Part shown: piece after piece, positions 1 to 10,316 of the stretch
Layout: each line of letters starts with the position of its first letter
Numbering within the stretch: position 1 is the first letter of the stretch
Assembly (NCBI GenBank): GCA_034520745.1
Contig: JAXHNF010000023.1
Span: forward strand, 124,001-188,000
DNA from: Alkalibacterium sp034520745
GTDB lineage: Bacteria; Bacillota; Bacilli; Lactobacillales; Carnobacteriaceae_A
Length of the DNA: 64,000 nt
Reading direction: 5' to 3'
The notes under the pieces: generated by a model
Databases searched by the model: none
Told to the model about the DNA's origin: nothing
The model's input: the letters and a program-made list of their open reading frames with translations, nothing else
Made by a program: the position numbers and the translations under genes

Positions 1-2
1 GT

Positions 3-194
3 ATTCCTGAAGGCATCGACTACTCAGCAATCAACGGCATCGCGACCGAAGCGAGAGAAAAGCTGGCCAAGATTCAGCCGGAAACGATTGCCCAGGCAAG
101 CCGGATCAGCGGCGTCAATCCGTCAGATATTTCCATCCTGATGGTCTACGTGGAACAAGGCGATATTCAGAAAGTAAGCAGCACTAAAGAATAG
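3..194 (+). CDS. mnmG: MnmG (GidA) tRNA modification enzyme, C-terminal end, partial
   Basis: This is the last 63 codons of MnmG, the FAD-dependent subunit of the MnmEG complex that installs carboxymethylaminomethyl groups on wobble uridine 34 of certain tRNAs. The tail shows the family's C-terminal domain, with the conserved blocks GIDYSAI, EAREKL, QASRISGVNPSDIS and LMVYVEQG. These residues form the helical domain that contacts MnmE and the tRNA. The rest of the gene lies upstream of the window. A strong terminator follows the stop codon by 6 bases, so nothing downstream is co-transcribed. Identification rests on the recognisable C-terminal motif only. Confidence 0.9.
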   Translation: MPEGIDYSAINGIATEAREKLAKIQPETIAQASRISGVNPSDISILMVYVEQGDIQKVSSTKE

Positions 195-200
195 TAACGG

Positions 201-228
201 AGAGACTGGAAATTTCCAGTCTCTTTTA
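201..228 (+). terminator. Intrinsic terminator of mnmG
   Basis: A perfect 12-bp inverted repeat (AGAGACTGGAAA and its complement, with no spacer) is followed by a short T run. It starts 6 bases after the mnmG stop codon. Confidence 0.85.
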
Positions 229-254
229 TCTATCAGACACCTTTTTCATAAAAA

Positions 255-570
255 TTAGCTGACCTTCGACACTTTGAATAGCATTTTACAGGTCAACATA
301 CCGAATAACAGCATATTCGGTAAGTAGCCGGCGAATTTTTTCTCCAAAGTGTCGAAATCGAGTGCGGTTCGGTAAGTTAAAGACAGGATCCTGCGGCTAA
401 TGACCGAAGAAGGCCTTGTTCGGTCATTAGGCTCATGAGACTGATTTCAAAGTGTCGAAGGGGGCCTGACTTCGGTCATTAGCGAAGAAAAGATGGAAGC
501 TACTTACCGAACATTAGGAAGTTCGGTAGATTGGAGCAGATAAAGCCAACCATCTTACCGAATGAACCGG
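255..570. repeat. Hairpin-rich intergenic repeat element, copy 1
   Basis: This 300-base stretch has no gene but is full of inverted repeats built on TACCGAA / TTCGGTA and CGACACTTTG. The clearest is a hairpin at 397-430 with arms CTAATGACCGAA and TTCGGTCATTAG around a 10-base loop. Others are TACCGAAT...ATTCGGTA near 299-322 and TACCGAAC...GTTCGGTA near 505-528. CGACACTTTG occurs at 267 and in inverse orientation near 344 and 448. A second copy with the same architecture lies at 55.9-56.1 kb. Its function is unknown. It could be a miniature mobile element, a protein-binding array or a source of structured RNA. Confidence 0.6.
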
Positions 571-608
571 CACGCTAGGCATATACAGTGAAAAAAGGAC
601 GATGGGAC

Positions 609-632
609 CATACTCGCTTCCAGGCGAGTATG
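609..632. repeat. Stem-loop CATACTCGC/GCGAGTATG
   Basis: A perfect 9-bp stem with a 6-base loop is flanked by GGGAC upstream and ACCTGTCTCA downstream. A near twin (CATACTCAC/GTGAGTATG) lies at about 24848-24871. An analogous hairpin followed by CCTGTCTCA lies near 55751-55788. There is no T tract, so it is not a terminator. Confidence 0.55.
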
Positions 633-655
633 ACCTGTCTCATTTCTAAAGGAAA

Positions 656-675
656 AAACTGACTTTAGTCAGTTT
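656..675. repeat. ACTGAC hairpin, copy 1
   Basis: AAACTGAC and GTCAGTTT flank a 4-base loop. The same arms recur at 18407-18429 and 55701-55722 with different loops. All three copies sit next to one of the intergenic repeat clusters, so this is likely a component of a dispersed element. Confidence 0.5.
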
Positions 676-774
676 ATGCCCCTTTGATCTTCTGCAGAAT
701 GAATCAAGTCGGTCGTTATAGCAGTTAAATTCTGGTAAACTAAGTTTAAATCCGTGCTAAATAAGGAGATACAA

Positions 775-1847
775 ATGGAACAGTTAACCAATCTTATTGA
801 AATGCTTCAAACCAATGATATAAGTTTCTGGCTGGGCGCGATAGTCGGTTTTATACTGATCTTCGTCGTTCGGGCCGGTATGCATGCCGTTTTAAAGCAA
901 GTAGTCAGCCAGGAAAGGATCCGACTGTTTCTTGAGATGCTCGTCAACTGGGTGACGCTCTTCATTCTGATCGTTTATTTCTTTACGTATTTTTCAGAAA
1001 CGTCCCTTATCTACCGGACGCTTTTCGTGTTCGGCGATACGCAGATCACGATTTTTCTGATTCTGACGGTTTTGTTCGCGATCATCCTGGCGGTGAAGTT
1101 CTCAAAGGCCATACGCGAATACATTCTGCCGACGGTCTATGATAAATACGGCCTGGACAGAGGACTGCAGGCGTCGATGAACACCTTTTTCATTACATCA
1201 TTATAACCCTGGCCATCCTGATCTCGCTGTCATCGATCGGCTTTAACTTGACCAGCCTGACAGTCTTTGCCAGTGTTTTAGGTGTCGGGATCGGTTTCGG
1301 ACTGCAGAATGTGATGTCCAATTTTATTTCCGGCCTGATCATCCTGTTTGAACGCCCCATCAGAGTGGGGGACCGCGTCATTATCGATGACACGATCGCC
1401 GACGTTGAAGAAATAAAGATCCGTGCCACGGTGGTGCGTACGCGCGTAAATGAACGCATGATCATTCCCAATTCCTATTTTCTGGAAGAAAAATTTGTCA
1501 ACCGGTCCTATGCGGATACACGCCTGAGGATCCCGGTCGAGGTCGGTGTTTCTTACGGCAGTGACGTGGAACTGGTCAAGCAGCTGCTGTTCGAAGCGGT
1601 ATACGAACTCAAGGAAGAATCCTGGCCGAACATCATCGAACGGCCGACCCCGCGCGTCTTTTTTGAAGGGTTCGGTGATTCCTCTTTGGACTTTACCGTC
1701 TGGTTCTGGATCGATTCGCAGAGCGACGAGAGGGAATTCACCATTCCGAGTGACCTGCGCTTTAAGATCTTCAAGAAATTTGCGGAGAACGGTATTGAGA
1801 TTCCCTTTCCGCAGCGCGATGTTCATGTTTTTTCAAATGAAAAGTAA
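775..1847 (+). CDS. MscS-family mechanosensitive channel (one frameshift)
   Basis: This is a small-conductance mechanosensitive channel of the inner membrane that opens under membrane tension to release solutes on osmotic downshock. The ATG at 775 follows AAGGAG by 6 bases. Three N-terminal hydrophobic segments lie at about residues 20-40, 60-85 and 90-110. They are followed by the MscS core, including the pore-lining stretch ending GVGIGFGLQNVMSNFISG, and the beta domain (FERPIRVGDRVIID). The reading frame breaks near 1183-1200, in a run of five T where six would restore NTFFHYIIITLAI. I therefore treat it as one gene of about 357 codons with a sequencing deletion. A terminator follows. It stands alone with no operon partner. 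Confidence 0.85.
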
Positions 1848-1870
1848 AGCGACTATAATGATTTAATAAA

Positions 1871-1910
1871 CAGTGCCGGCAGGATCAAATACCTGCCGGC
1901 GCTGTTTTTA
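1871..1910 (+). terminator. Terminator of the MscS gene
   Basis: A 13-bp GC-rich stem (CAGTGCCGGCAGG paired with CCTGCCGGCGCTG) with an 8-base loop is followed by TTTTTA. Confidence 0.9.
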
Positions 1911-1913
1911 TAC

Positions 1914-1958
1914 AAAAAAAGGTCTGGCCGGAGGATAAGTCCTCCGGTCAGACCTTTT
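1914..1958. terminator. Bidirectional terminator between MscS gene and phoU
   Basis: The stem GGTCTGGCCGGAGGA (1921-1935) pairs with TCCTCCGGTCAGACC (1940-1954). It has an A run on one side and a T run on the other, so it can end the phoU transcript coming from the right. Confidence 0.85.
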
Positions 1959-1964
1959 AAACGA

Positions 1965-2648
1965 TCAATAGATGTCTGTGTCAAGGGTGTTGTGTGTGTT
2001 CAGTTCAGTGATCTTGCCTGATTCAAGGTAGACGATCCATTCGCACAGGTTCGTCACGTAATCACTGATGCGCTCCAGATTTCCGGCTACGAGAATATAG
2101 TTGGTCGCGCCGAGGACCAGATCAGGATCCCGCTTCATTTCATCCAGGGTTCTTTTGTGGATGTTTAAAGCCATCTCATCGATCTCGTCATCTTTCAGGG
2201 CTATCTTCTTAGCTTCTTCAACGTCAGTTTCGATAAAGGCGGTCAATGAACGTTCAACCAGTTTCTTCACTTTTTCTGCCATCACGGCCAGATCGTTTTC
2301 GATGTCGAGGTCCTTTTTGTTTCCTTTCACACGGATCGTCGCTTTGGCGATGTTGACGGCGTGATCGCCCATGCGTTCCAGGTCGGCGCAGGCTTTCATG
2401 ATCGTGATGATGCGTCTCAAGTTGCTGGTCACCGGCTGCTGCAGGGCAATGAGTTCGATGGACTTGGTCTCGATCGTGACCTGCTGTTCATTGATATGAT
2501 GATCGTTCTTTACGATATTTTCAGCTATGTCTTTATCGTGAGCAGTAAAGCCTTTCACGGACAAATAAATCGATTCAGACACCATCAGACCCATCTGATA
2601 AAACTGCGAATGCAGATTGTTCAATTCTTCTTCGAATGCTCTTCTCAT
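1965..2648 (-). CDS. phoU: Phosphate transport/signalling regulator PhoU
   Basis: PhoU links the Pst phosphate transporter to the PhoR sensor and damps both when phosphate is plentiful. The 227-residue protein is full length and unbroken. It has the tandem three-helix repeats of the family, each with the metal-binding signature: ERMGDHAVNIAKA near residue 90 and ERISDYVTNLCEW near residue 195. The ATG follows AAGAGGTG. It is the last gene of the pstS-pstC-pstA-pstB-phoU transcript, 65 bases after pstB, which is the usual order in Firmicutes. Confidence 0.95.
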   Translation of the reverse strand: MRRAFEEELNNLHSQFYQMGLMVSESIYLSVKGFTAHDKDIAENIVKNDHHINEQQVTIETKSIELIALQQPVTSNLRRIITIMKACADLERMGDHAVNIAKATIRVKGNKKDLDIENDLAVMAEKVKKLVERSLTAFIETDVEEAKKIALKDDEIDEMALNIHKRTLDEMKRDPDLVLGATNYILVAGNLERISDYVTNLCEWIVYLESGKITELNTHNTLDTDIY

Positions 2649-2713
2649 TAAATCGTCACCTCTTAATTTTTTTCGGTTCGTCTATTCTCTCTATTTTAAC
2701 TGAAATCTGCTGA

Positions 2714-3481
2714 TTAGCCGAATTTACCGGAAATGTAATCATCAGTCCGTTTGTCTTTAGGGTTGGAATACATTTTTTCAGTCGCATCGAACTCGATGAC
2801 CTCTCCGTTCAGGAAGAAGGCGGTTTTGTCAGAAATTCGGGCGGCCTGCTGCATGTTGTGCGTGACAATGATGATGCTGTAGTTCTTCTTGAGTTCATGG
2901 ATCAAATCCTCGATTTTAGCGGTAGACAAAGGATCCAAGGCTGAAGTCGGCTCATCCATCAAGATAACATCCGGTTCTACGGCGAGAGCTCTGGCAATAC
3001 AGATACGCTGCTGCTGACCGCCGGAGAGTCCAAAGGCATTTTCGTCTAAGCGGTCTTTGACTTCTTCCCATAAAGCGGCACCTTTCAGACTTTTTTCCAC
3101 CACTTCATCCAGCGTTTTCTTGTCTTTGATCCCGTGGATGCGCGGACCATAAGCGATATTGTCATAAATGGATTTAGGAAAGGGATTCGGTTTCTGAAAG
3201 ACCATCCCGACCTCGGTACGCAGAGATTCGACTTTTGCTTTTTTAATGTCTTTATCTTTGTAAATGATCGAGCCTTCCGTTCTGACAGACGGAACAAGTT
3301 CCACCATACGGTTCAATGTCTTGATGAAGGTGGATTTCCCGCATCCCGAGGGGCCGATGATGGCTACGACCTCTTTTTCGGGTATGTCGATCGAGATATC
3401 TTTTAAGGCCTGAGTGTCTCCGTACCATAAATCCAAATTCTTGACGGAATAGACAGGCTGCATGCTTTCTTCTTTAGTCAT
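2714..3481 (-). CDS. pstB: Phosphate ABC transporter ATP-binding protein PstB
   Basis: This is the ATPase of the high-affinity phosphate importer. It works as a dimer at the cytoplasmic face with PstC and PstA. The 255-residue frame is intact. It shows Walker A GPSGCGKST (about residue 43), the Q-loop FQKPNPFP, the ABC signature LSGGQQQR, Walker B VILMDEPTSALDP and the switch histidine in VTHNMQQA. NPFPKSIYDNI is typical of PstB. The start was chosen because AGGAGG lies 7 bases upstream. It ends 65 bases before phoU and follows pstA by 15 bases, so it is part of the same operon. Confidence 0.96.
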   Translation of the reverse strand: MTKEESMQPVYSVKNLDLWYGDTQALKDISIDIPEKEVVAIIGPSGCGKSTFIKTLNRMVELVPSVRTEGSIIYKDKDIKKAKVESLRTEVGMVFQKPNPFPKSIYDNIAYGPRIHGIKDKKTLDEVVEKSLKGAALWEEVKDRLDENAFGLSGGQQQRICIARALAVEPDVILMDEPTSALDPLSTAKIEDLIHELKKNYSIIIVTHNMQQAARISDKTAFFLNGEVIEFDATEKMYSNPKDKRTDDYISGKFG

Positions 3482-3496
3482 TTTTATCCTCCTACA

Positions 3497-4383
3497 TTAA
3501 TAACGTTTCGAGTATTTATTTCGAATGAAAATAGCCAGTGAGTTCATCACGATCAAAATGATGAGCAAGACGATACTGCCGGCTGCGGCGACTGCCTGAA
3601 ATTCTGCCTGCGGACGGCTGGCCCAGCTGAAGATCTGAATAGGCAACACAGTAAAGCCGTCCAGTAAGGAAGATGGATCAATAGGCGATAAAGGTCATCG
3701 CCCCGATCATCAGACAGCGAAGCCGTTTCGCCGACTAGCTCTGGACAGCGACAAGATCGCTCCGGTCAAGATTCCGGGTGTGGCGGCTGGAAGCACGACC
3801 GTTTTGAATGATCTGCCATTTGGTCGCTCCCATGGCATAAGCGGCTTCGTACTGTTCCTGCGGGATAGACCGGATAGCTTCTTTTGAGGCGACTACGATG
3901 ACGGGTAAGAATAAGAAGTGACATCGTCAGTCCACCGGCCAGGATGCTTCGTCCCATTTCAAATAAACGGACAAAAACGGTCAGGCCAAGGAGTCCGAAC
4001 ACAACAGAGGGGACACCGGCCAGGTTGGCCAAGATTCAGTTCAATGAAACGGGTGAATTTATTCTTTTGGTGCATATTCTTCCAGATAGATGGAAGTGCT
4101 CACGCCTAATATGAGTGAAACCGGGATCGTAATGGACATGACCCAGATGGTTCCCAGTATCGCGGCTTGGATCCCGGCATCTTCAGATCTTCTGGACGCG
4201 TAATTGGTAAGGAAGTCAAGATCCAGAGTAGCCGATCCCCTGTGTGAATATGCGGATCAGCAGGGTGGCCAGAACGACCATGCCAAAGAGTGTGGCAGTA
4301 AAAAATATCCCTTTGGCGAGCTTGTTTTTCGTGATCCTTCTTGATATTTGCTTTTCATCAGGTACGACAACTTTATTTTTCAT
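3497..4383 (-). CDS. pstA: Phosphate ABC transporter permease PstA (several frameshifts)
   Basis: This is one of the two membrane subunits of the phosphate importer. The ATG at 4383 overlaps the pstC stop as TAATG and follows GGGAGG. The N-terminus reads MKNKVVVPDEKQISRRITKN and the C-terminus ends in IRNKYSKRY. Between them, in alternating frames, lie the family blocks MANLAGVPSVVFGLLGL and FVRLFEMGRSILAGGL. The reading frame breaks at least three times (around 3680-3760, 3910-4030 and 4150-4230). The fully conserved operon position, start and stop argue that these are sequencing indels and not gene decay. Confidence 0.85.
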
Positions 4384-5319
4384 TAGTAAACCTCCCTGTA
4401 GCGACGGGAAATATGATTAGCTATTATGTTCATGGTCAGGGTAAAGACAAACAGGGTCATTCCCACGGCATAGATACTGTAATAGATGGTCGATCCGAAT
4501 GTCGCGTCTCCCATGCTCACTTGAACGATGTAAGACGTCATCGTCTGGATCGATTCAGTGGGCGTGAAACCCAAATTCGGCGTGGAACCGGCTGCGGTAG
4601 ACACGATCATCGTTTCACCGATCGCACCGGGACAGTCCCAGAACCAGCGACGAAACGATCCCGCTGAACGAGCCGGGGATGACGATCTTCAAAGCCACTT
4701 CCAAGCGTGTTGCCCCAAGTGCATAGGCGCCGTCACGAATGGACTGCGGAACAGCATTCATCGCTTCCTGAGACAGAAGAAGTGATCTGCGGGATGATCA
4801 TGATCCCGACGACGATGCCGGGGCTCAGAGCATTGAATATTGGCAGGTCTGTCATAAACGTACGCAGCAGCGGTGTGACAAATGTCAGGGCAAACAAGCC
4901 GTAAACGACAGTCGGCACACCGGCCAGTACTTCCAGAACAGGTTTCAGGACCTTACGTTTCTGATCGCTGGCGTATTCACTTCGATAGATCGCTGCAGCC
5001 AGGCCAATGGGGATGGCAACCAGCATGGCGATCGCGGCGATCGTAAAGGTACCGGAAAGCAGCGGCCAGATGCCGTAACTGGGATTATTGCCAAAGAACG
5101 GATACCATTCAGTACCCGGTTGATAAAATCAGCAAAGGATACCTCTCTAAAAAACATCAGAGTTTCACTCCAACAAAGTATAAATGATCCCCAGCGTTAC
5201 AAGAATGGAAATAGAAGCCATGAGCAGGAATAATTTCAGGCATGACCTTTTCAACTGTATTCTGAGAGGACTGCTTGGATTTGTTCTCTCTGATCCTTTC
5301 GCGTATAGTCTGTCTTCAT
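4383..5319 (-). CDS. pstC: Phosphate ABC transporter permease PstC (frameshifted)
   Basis: This is the second membrane subunit of the phosphate importer. The ATG at 5319 lies 11 bases after AAGGAG. An early frame break near residues 20-25 joins MKTDYTRKDQRE to a first membrane helix (LKLFLLMASISILVTLGIIY). The central block has PIGLAAAIYRSEYA and EVLAGVPTVVYGLFALTFV, the latter being the EAA-like loop that docks on PstB. The C-terminus has FTLTMNIIANHISRRYREVY. The stop codon shares one base with the pstA start, giving translational coupling. I count three or more breaks, probably sequence errors. Confidence 0.87.
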
Positions 5320-5444
5320 ATGATCGACACTCCTTAAATACAGCCAAAATGTCCATCGGGATATGCCTGATGGACGTTTGTCTGTATGGTTTCGTTTCGA
5401 ACGTTTTTAACAGGGGGTCAAATCGTTTGTTTAGCTTTGAGGTC

Positions 5445-6413
5445 TTATCTTAAACCTTCAAGTGTTGCTAACATTTCTTCGTAAGCGGAATCTTCCAGAG
5501 GCACAGCTCAACCTCGGCTGCCATTTCGCCAGCCATTTCCAGTGTGTATTTAGCAAATTCATAAGCTGTTTCGTTGTCTTTCATACGATGCGTTTTTTGC
5601 ATAGACGAATAACGGTCTGGATACTGGTTCGTAAGTGCCATCCTGAACAGTCTCATCTGTAGGTGTTACAACTTCTCCTTCACTGTTTTCGATCGGAACG
5701 ATTTTAACAGTGTCCTGGTTTTCAACGTAGTAGGCATAACCGAAATAAGCCAAACCGTATGGTGAACCTTGAATCCCTTGAACTAATATGTTGTCGTCTT
5801 CAGAGAGATGAAGCATCTCTTGCGATTTGATCTCCGTCTAAAATAACTTCATCGAAATAATCGTAGGTACCGGAGTCAGTTCCTGGACTAAATAATTCGA
5901 TTGCTTCATCAGGCCAGCCTTCACGGACATCTGCCCATGTATCGGCGCCGCCTTCTTCTGCCCAGATAGAATACAATTCATCCAGAGTTAGATAGTCTAC
6001 CCAATCGTTATCGGATGTACTACGACGGATAATCCGTCAAGAGCAACTTTGAATTCTGTGTATTCGATGCCTGCTTCTTCCAATAATGCAGCTTCTTCTT
6101 TCTTTAATTGGTATGGGATGCATTCGACATGTCTGTTCCTACGGCAATAAACTTCTCAAAGCCTCCACCGGTACCTGATACACCAACGGTTGCTCGAGCA
6201 TCGGGATTTGCGATTGAAAATTCTTCGGCTACACCTTCCATAATTGGAAAAACTGTTGATGATCCATCTATTTGCACGGAACCAGTAAGTCCTTCAGAAG
6301 TGTCTGCCGTTTGTTCCAGCGTCATTTTCATCAGTCGGTTCATTTCCGCACGCTGCCAAGAGAAGTGCTGCGCTTAAAGATGCGCTCATTTTTATCAAGT
6401 TAGTCATTTTCAT
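5445..6413 (-). CDS. pstS: Phosphate-binding lipoprotein PstS (frameshifted)
   Basis: This is the extracytoplasmic phosphate-binding lipoprotein that feeds PstCAB. The signal peptide ends in the lipobox LLLAACG near residue 22, so the mature protein is lipid-anchored. Phosphate-loop blocks are visible: VQIDGSSTVFPIMEGVAEEF, and GVSGTGGGFEKFIAVGTDMSNASH. Further on is the segment VQGIQGSPYGLAYFGYAYY. The ATG at 6413 is chosen among three nearby ATGs because GAGGGA is 7 bases upstream. The frame breaks around 5560-5640, 5815, 6010, 6100 and 6340. A PhoP box lies about 95 bases upstream. Confidence 0.88.
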
Positions 6414-6504
6414 AATCATATCCCTCTTTTTCTGGAAAATAGTTGAACATCTCCTGTCCACACATTCATCATAACCCTTCAACGTTAATTCAACGAAAAG
6501 ACAA

Positions 6505-6521
6505 TGTAAAGATTATGTAAA
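6505..6521 (-). promoter_or_regulatory. PhoP box upstream of pstS
   Basis: On the pst coding strand the sequence reads TTTACA-TAATC-TTTACA, two hexamers with an 11-base period. This matches the TT(A/C/T)ACA direct repeats bound by PhoP in Bacillus. It lies between the divergent pst operon and phoPR and could serve both. The match is by eye. Confidence 0.65.
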
Positions 6522-6650
6522 TGTTTGAAGTGACTTTTGAACGAGTTGAATACTTGAGCTGTTTAGCTTATTATTGCATTAACAAATGGATTCATGACCC
6601 CACCCGATACATAAGAAGAAGGACTATATAAGCTTTAACGGAGGCTGTTT

Positions 6651-7368
6651 ATGAAAAAAGTGCTGATAATCGAAGATGAACTGTCAATAGTGAAACTGCT
6701 TCAATACAATCTGGAAAAGGAAAACTATGATGTCGAAACCGCGATGGACGGGGAAGAAGGGCTGCGCCTTGCTCTGGATAACCCGTATGAGCGTCATATT
6801 GCTCGACTCTGATGCTGCCATCGAAAGACGGCATGGAAGTGTGCGAGAGAGCTGAGAGGGGAGAAGATCGACACGCCCATCATCATGCTGACAGCGAAAG
6901 ATTCTGAAATCGATAAGATCGTCGGACTGGAAATCGGTGCGGACGATTACATCACCAAGCCGTTCAGTCCGCGCGAGGTGATCGCGAGAATAAAGGCCAT
7001 TGCCCGAAGAGTGGAAAAGCGCGACAAGAATAAGGAAAGTCAGGCTCCGGAAGTTCCGGGTAAAGTGTTTGAATTCGATGATATCGTCATCTATCCGGAT
7101 AATTATTGAAGTGTATGTGAGTGATGAAAAAGTGGAGTTCACACCGAAAGAGTTTGAACTGCTGGTTTATCTGGCGGAGAACAAGAACCGGATATTGAGT
7201 CGGGAACAGCTGCTGCTGGCAGTGTGGGACTATGATTTCAGTGGCGAGACCCGCATCGTTGACGTGCATATCAGTCACTTGAGAGACAAGATCGAAGAAG
7301 ATCCGAAAAAACCGAAGTATATCAAAACGGCTAGAGGCTTCGGATACAAGTTAGAGGTTCCCAAATGA
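6651..7368 (+). CDS. phoP: PhoP-type response regulator (frameshifted)
   Basis: This is an OmpR-family response regulator controlling the phosphate-starvation response. The ATG at 6651 follows GGAGG by 7 bases. The receiver domain starts MKKVLIIEDELSIVKLLQ with the acidic pocket, continues with the conserved block MLTAKDSEIDKIVGLEIGAD and DDYITKPFSPRE, where K is the switch lysine. The C-terminal winged helix has FTPKEFELLVYLAENKNR and RIVDVHISHLRDKIE. Frame breaks near 6790-6850 and 7105 interrupt an otherwise full-length protein of about 238 residues. The stop overlaps the phoR start as ATGA. Its place opposite the pst operon supports the assignment over other OmpR regulators. Confidence 0.88.
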
Positions 7369-9169
7369 AGAAGATCCGGACAAGAATGATCCTGCTCTTC
7401 ACCCTTATCCTCCTGTCTTTTTCGGTCCTGTTCGTCTACATGATTTCTGCCGTGATCGAACAGCAGGCGATCGAACAGCAAGAAGAAGCCCTCACAGTCC
7501 AGCTTGCGGACCCTGGAGAGTCAGCTGGACGGTGAAGATGACCCTTGAGGGAGATGAGAGCGGAACTGATCAGTCAATTACTCGTCTGCCTCAGACGTCG
7601 TCAGCGAGCGGATCACACTGATCACATTGACTGGAGAGGTCTTATATGACTCGCATGCGGCTGTGACTGAAGACCTTGAAAATCATCTGAGCAGACCCGA
7701 AATTGAACAGATCATCAGCAGGCGAAGCAGATCCGGGATGTATCACCGCAAGAAGCGCGAGCACAGATGAGTACAGTACTACAGTGCCGCACCGATCACT
7801 ACAGACACGGATGCTGTCGTCGGGTATATCCGATTATCAAGAAGTGCGGAGGAGAGGGTCGGTGTCGCGGATGATGTCATGGCAGCCCTGCTGGCATTTA
7901 TCGTGCTGTCCATCCTTATAGCGGTGCTGTTCATACGTTACTGGTCGGATAAAATCACTGCCCCCATCAAATAATATCAAGAATATAGCCGATGTCTTGT
8001 CTTATCAGGATTATTCTGCGCGCTACTATCCGGGGTACATACAGAGAAGTTGATGAACTCGGAAAGTCGATCAATAATCTAGCAGTGAATACTGAAAAGC
8101 CAAATGGGTGAGATCCAGGAAAATGAACTGAAACTGAAAGAACTGATCAACCATCTGGTCATCGGCGTGATGGTGGTCGAAAAAGATAAAAGCATCAACA
8201 TGGTGAATCCAATAATGAACGAACTGCTGGGAGAGGACTTGAACAGCAAAGCGGGGCAAGCCGGTTTATGAGAGCCTGCACAGTTCAGAATTGATTGCCA
8301 TTATCAGAAAAGGCGTATGACACGCATCGGGTTCAAAATGAAGAAATCCAGATTTATTACCCTGAAGAGAAGATAGTCGATGTGCACGTCGTTCCTATTT
8401 CCAATGAAGAGCTGGAAACCCTAAACTTTATCGTTCTGCTGTACGATATCACTGAAATCAGACGACTTGAAAAAGTGCGTACGGATTTTGTGGCGAACGT
8501 GTCCCACGAGCTGCGCACCCCGATCACTGCCGTCAAGGGTTTTCAGTGAAACACTGCTTGACGGTGCCCTGAACGATGAAGAAGTCCTGGTAGAATTCCT
8601 GGAGATCATCCATAAAGAATCCAGCCGGCTGGATGCGATGGTCAATGACATCCTCCAGTTGTCCAAACTTGAACAGCGCCAGATCAGCGGCGTCAGGCAG
8701 ACTGTTGACGTCGGTAAGCTCATCGAGGAAGTCCTTCAAGATACTGAGTCAAAAAATCAGTCTAAAGCAGATGCATATCGTCATCAACAAGGCGAAGGAC
8801 ATTGAAATTGAAATCAATCAGGATCACCTCAAACAGATCATCATCAACCTGGTCAGTAATGCCGTTTCCTATACGCCTGAAAAAGGCAGGGTCACTATTG
8901 CCGTTGACGCCCGAGATAACGAGCTGCAGCTCGAAATCAGTGATACGGGGATCGGCATCCCGAAAGACCAGCTGAGCCGAATCTTTGAACGCTTTTACCG
9001 TGTCGACAAAGGAAGAAGCCGAAACGTCGGGGGCACGGGACTGGGATTGTCGATTGTTAAATGGATCGTTGAAAACAATAACGGCCGCATCGAAGTGGAA
9101 AGTGAAGAAGGCGAGGGGACGCACTTTACAGTCTGGCTGCCGCTTTTGTCGGCGGAAGCTAAATCGTAG
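7365..9169 (+). CDS. phoR: PhoR-type sensor histidine kinase (frameshifted)
   Basis: This is the membrane sensor kinase partner of PhoP. The first membrane helix is at residues 8-30 (MILLFTLILLSFSVLFVYMI). A poorly readable extracellular domain follows, then a second helix near 7885-7935 (LLAFIVLSILIAVLFI) and a HAMP region. A PAS domain (ELINHLVIGVMVVEKDKSIN) comes next. The HisKA motif is FVANVSHELRTPITAVKGF with the phosphoacceptor His. The ATPase domain has the N box NLVSNAVSYTP, DTGIGIP and GGTGLGLSIVKWI. The start overlaps the phoP stop by 4 bases. At least six frame breaks occur before 8760, while the last 400 bases are clean. The most likely cause is indel errors. Confidence 0.87.
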
Positions 9170-9284
9170 AGTCAATAATCAAGCCTGAACTAGCGTTCAT
9201 TAGCATAAAGACCGCTAGCCGGCGGGCTAAAGAAACATTGATACTGATCATTATATATGTGAAAATATTATGAGAAAACTCATC

Positions 9285-9317
9285 AAAGACTAAAGAAAGC
9301 TCTTTAGTCTTTTTTTA
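9285..9317 (+). terminator. Terminator of phoPR
   Basis: A 12-bp stem (AAAGACTAAAGA paired with TCTTTAGTCTTT) with a 4-base loop is followed by seven T, about 115 bases after the phoR stop. Confidence 0.85.
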
Positions 9318-9431
9318 TAGCTCCGAAAAGATCATTTATTCACGAAATATATAGAAATATGGCTTGGATTTATGTATAATGATTTAATATAACTGATATT
9401 ATAATTGTAATATAATGAGAGGGATTCGTTC

Positions 9432-10316
9432 ATGAAAATTGGGGGAGAAGATCAGGAAAAGAAGAAAAGAAATAAAAATGACGCAATTCGATTTGTCTGA
9501 CGGTATTTGTACTCAGGCGATGATCAGTCGAATCGAAAAAGAAAAAGTGAGGCCCAGCAGAGAGCTGATGGAGAAACTCGCTGAAAGACTGGAAGTCTCA
9601 CTGCATTATTTCTACGGAGAAGATTCGATCGAGAAGCCGGTATTCGAAAAACAACGCAACTGACCAAACTGATAAGGCAGCATCTGGAACGGAGAGAATA
9701 CGACTCTGTTTCTTACCTTATTGAATCAAACGAAGAACTGATCGATCAGTCCATCGGGGAAGACCAGCTTTTTTTCGAGTGGGTCAGAAGGTCTGCTGTT
9801 CGATTACCGTGACGGAGATAACGCCAAGGCTCTGAACTATTTAGTGGAGCTGGAAAAACGGACGAAAAATGGGGAACTGCGCATAGAAATCATTCGACAG
9901 TATCGGGAACCAGTACTTGCGGATGGAGGAATATGACAAAGCGGAACAGTACTATCAAAAGGGCTTTGATATGTTTTCTGAGTGGATGAACCATGAAAAG
10001 AAAGCCAAGCTGACTCTGAATTATTCTGTTTGTCTTGCGAGACAAGAGAAACACAGTGAATGCCTGAGTAAGGTTTTTCAGGGCTGAATCTGGTCGTCGA
10101 GCGTAATACGCGCTGTTTCTTCTGGGTGACTTTTTGTATTACAAGGGCTACTGTTTGGAGAACCTTGACCAGAAAGAGGATGCCCTGACAGCCTATAGAC
10201 AGGCCTGGACGATCTTTGATATACAGCAGAATGAACGGTATGCCGTATTGATGCATGTGACCATCGACCGTCTGGAGAAAGAGATAAAAAATAAAACTGA
10301 AAGTGTCCGGAAATAA
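9432..10316 (+). CDS. XRE-family regulator with C-terminal TPR-like domain (frameshifted)
   Basis: The N-terminal 65 residues form a Cro/C1 helix-turn-helix (MTQFDLSDGICTQAMISRIE). A long helical region follows with TPR-like repeats (YDKAEQYYQKGFDMF, and KGYCLENLDQKEDALTAYRQ). This architecture is that of the RNPP/Rgg/PlcR group, which senses short peptides. No peptide gene was recognised nearby. The ATG at 9432 is best reached by removing one G from a run of five (MKIGEKIRKRRKE). Further breaks occur near 9660, 9785, 9905, 10080 and 10130. The full length would be about 290 residues. The AT-rich imperfect palindrome just upstream (about 9394-9418) may be an autoregulatory site. Ligand and targets are unknown. 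Confidence 0.7.

Noticed and set aside
3497..9169. Treating pstA, pstC, pstS, phoP and phoR as pseudogenes
   Set aside because: Starts, stops, overlaps and all catalytic motifs are intact and only single-base frame changes intervene, many in homopolymers, which fits sequencing error.
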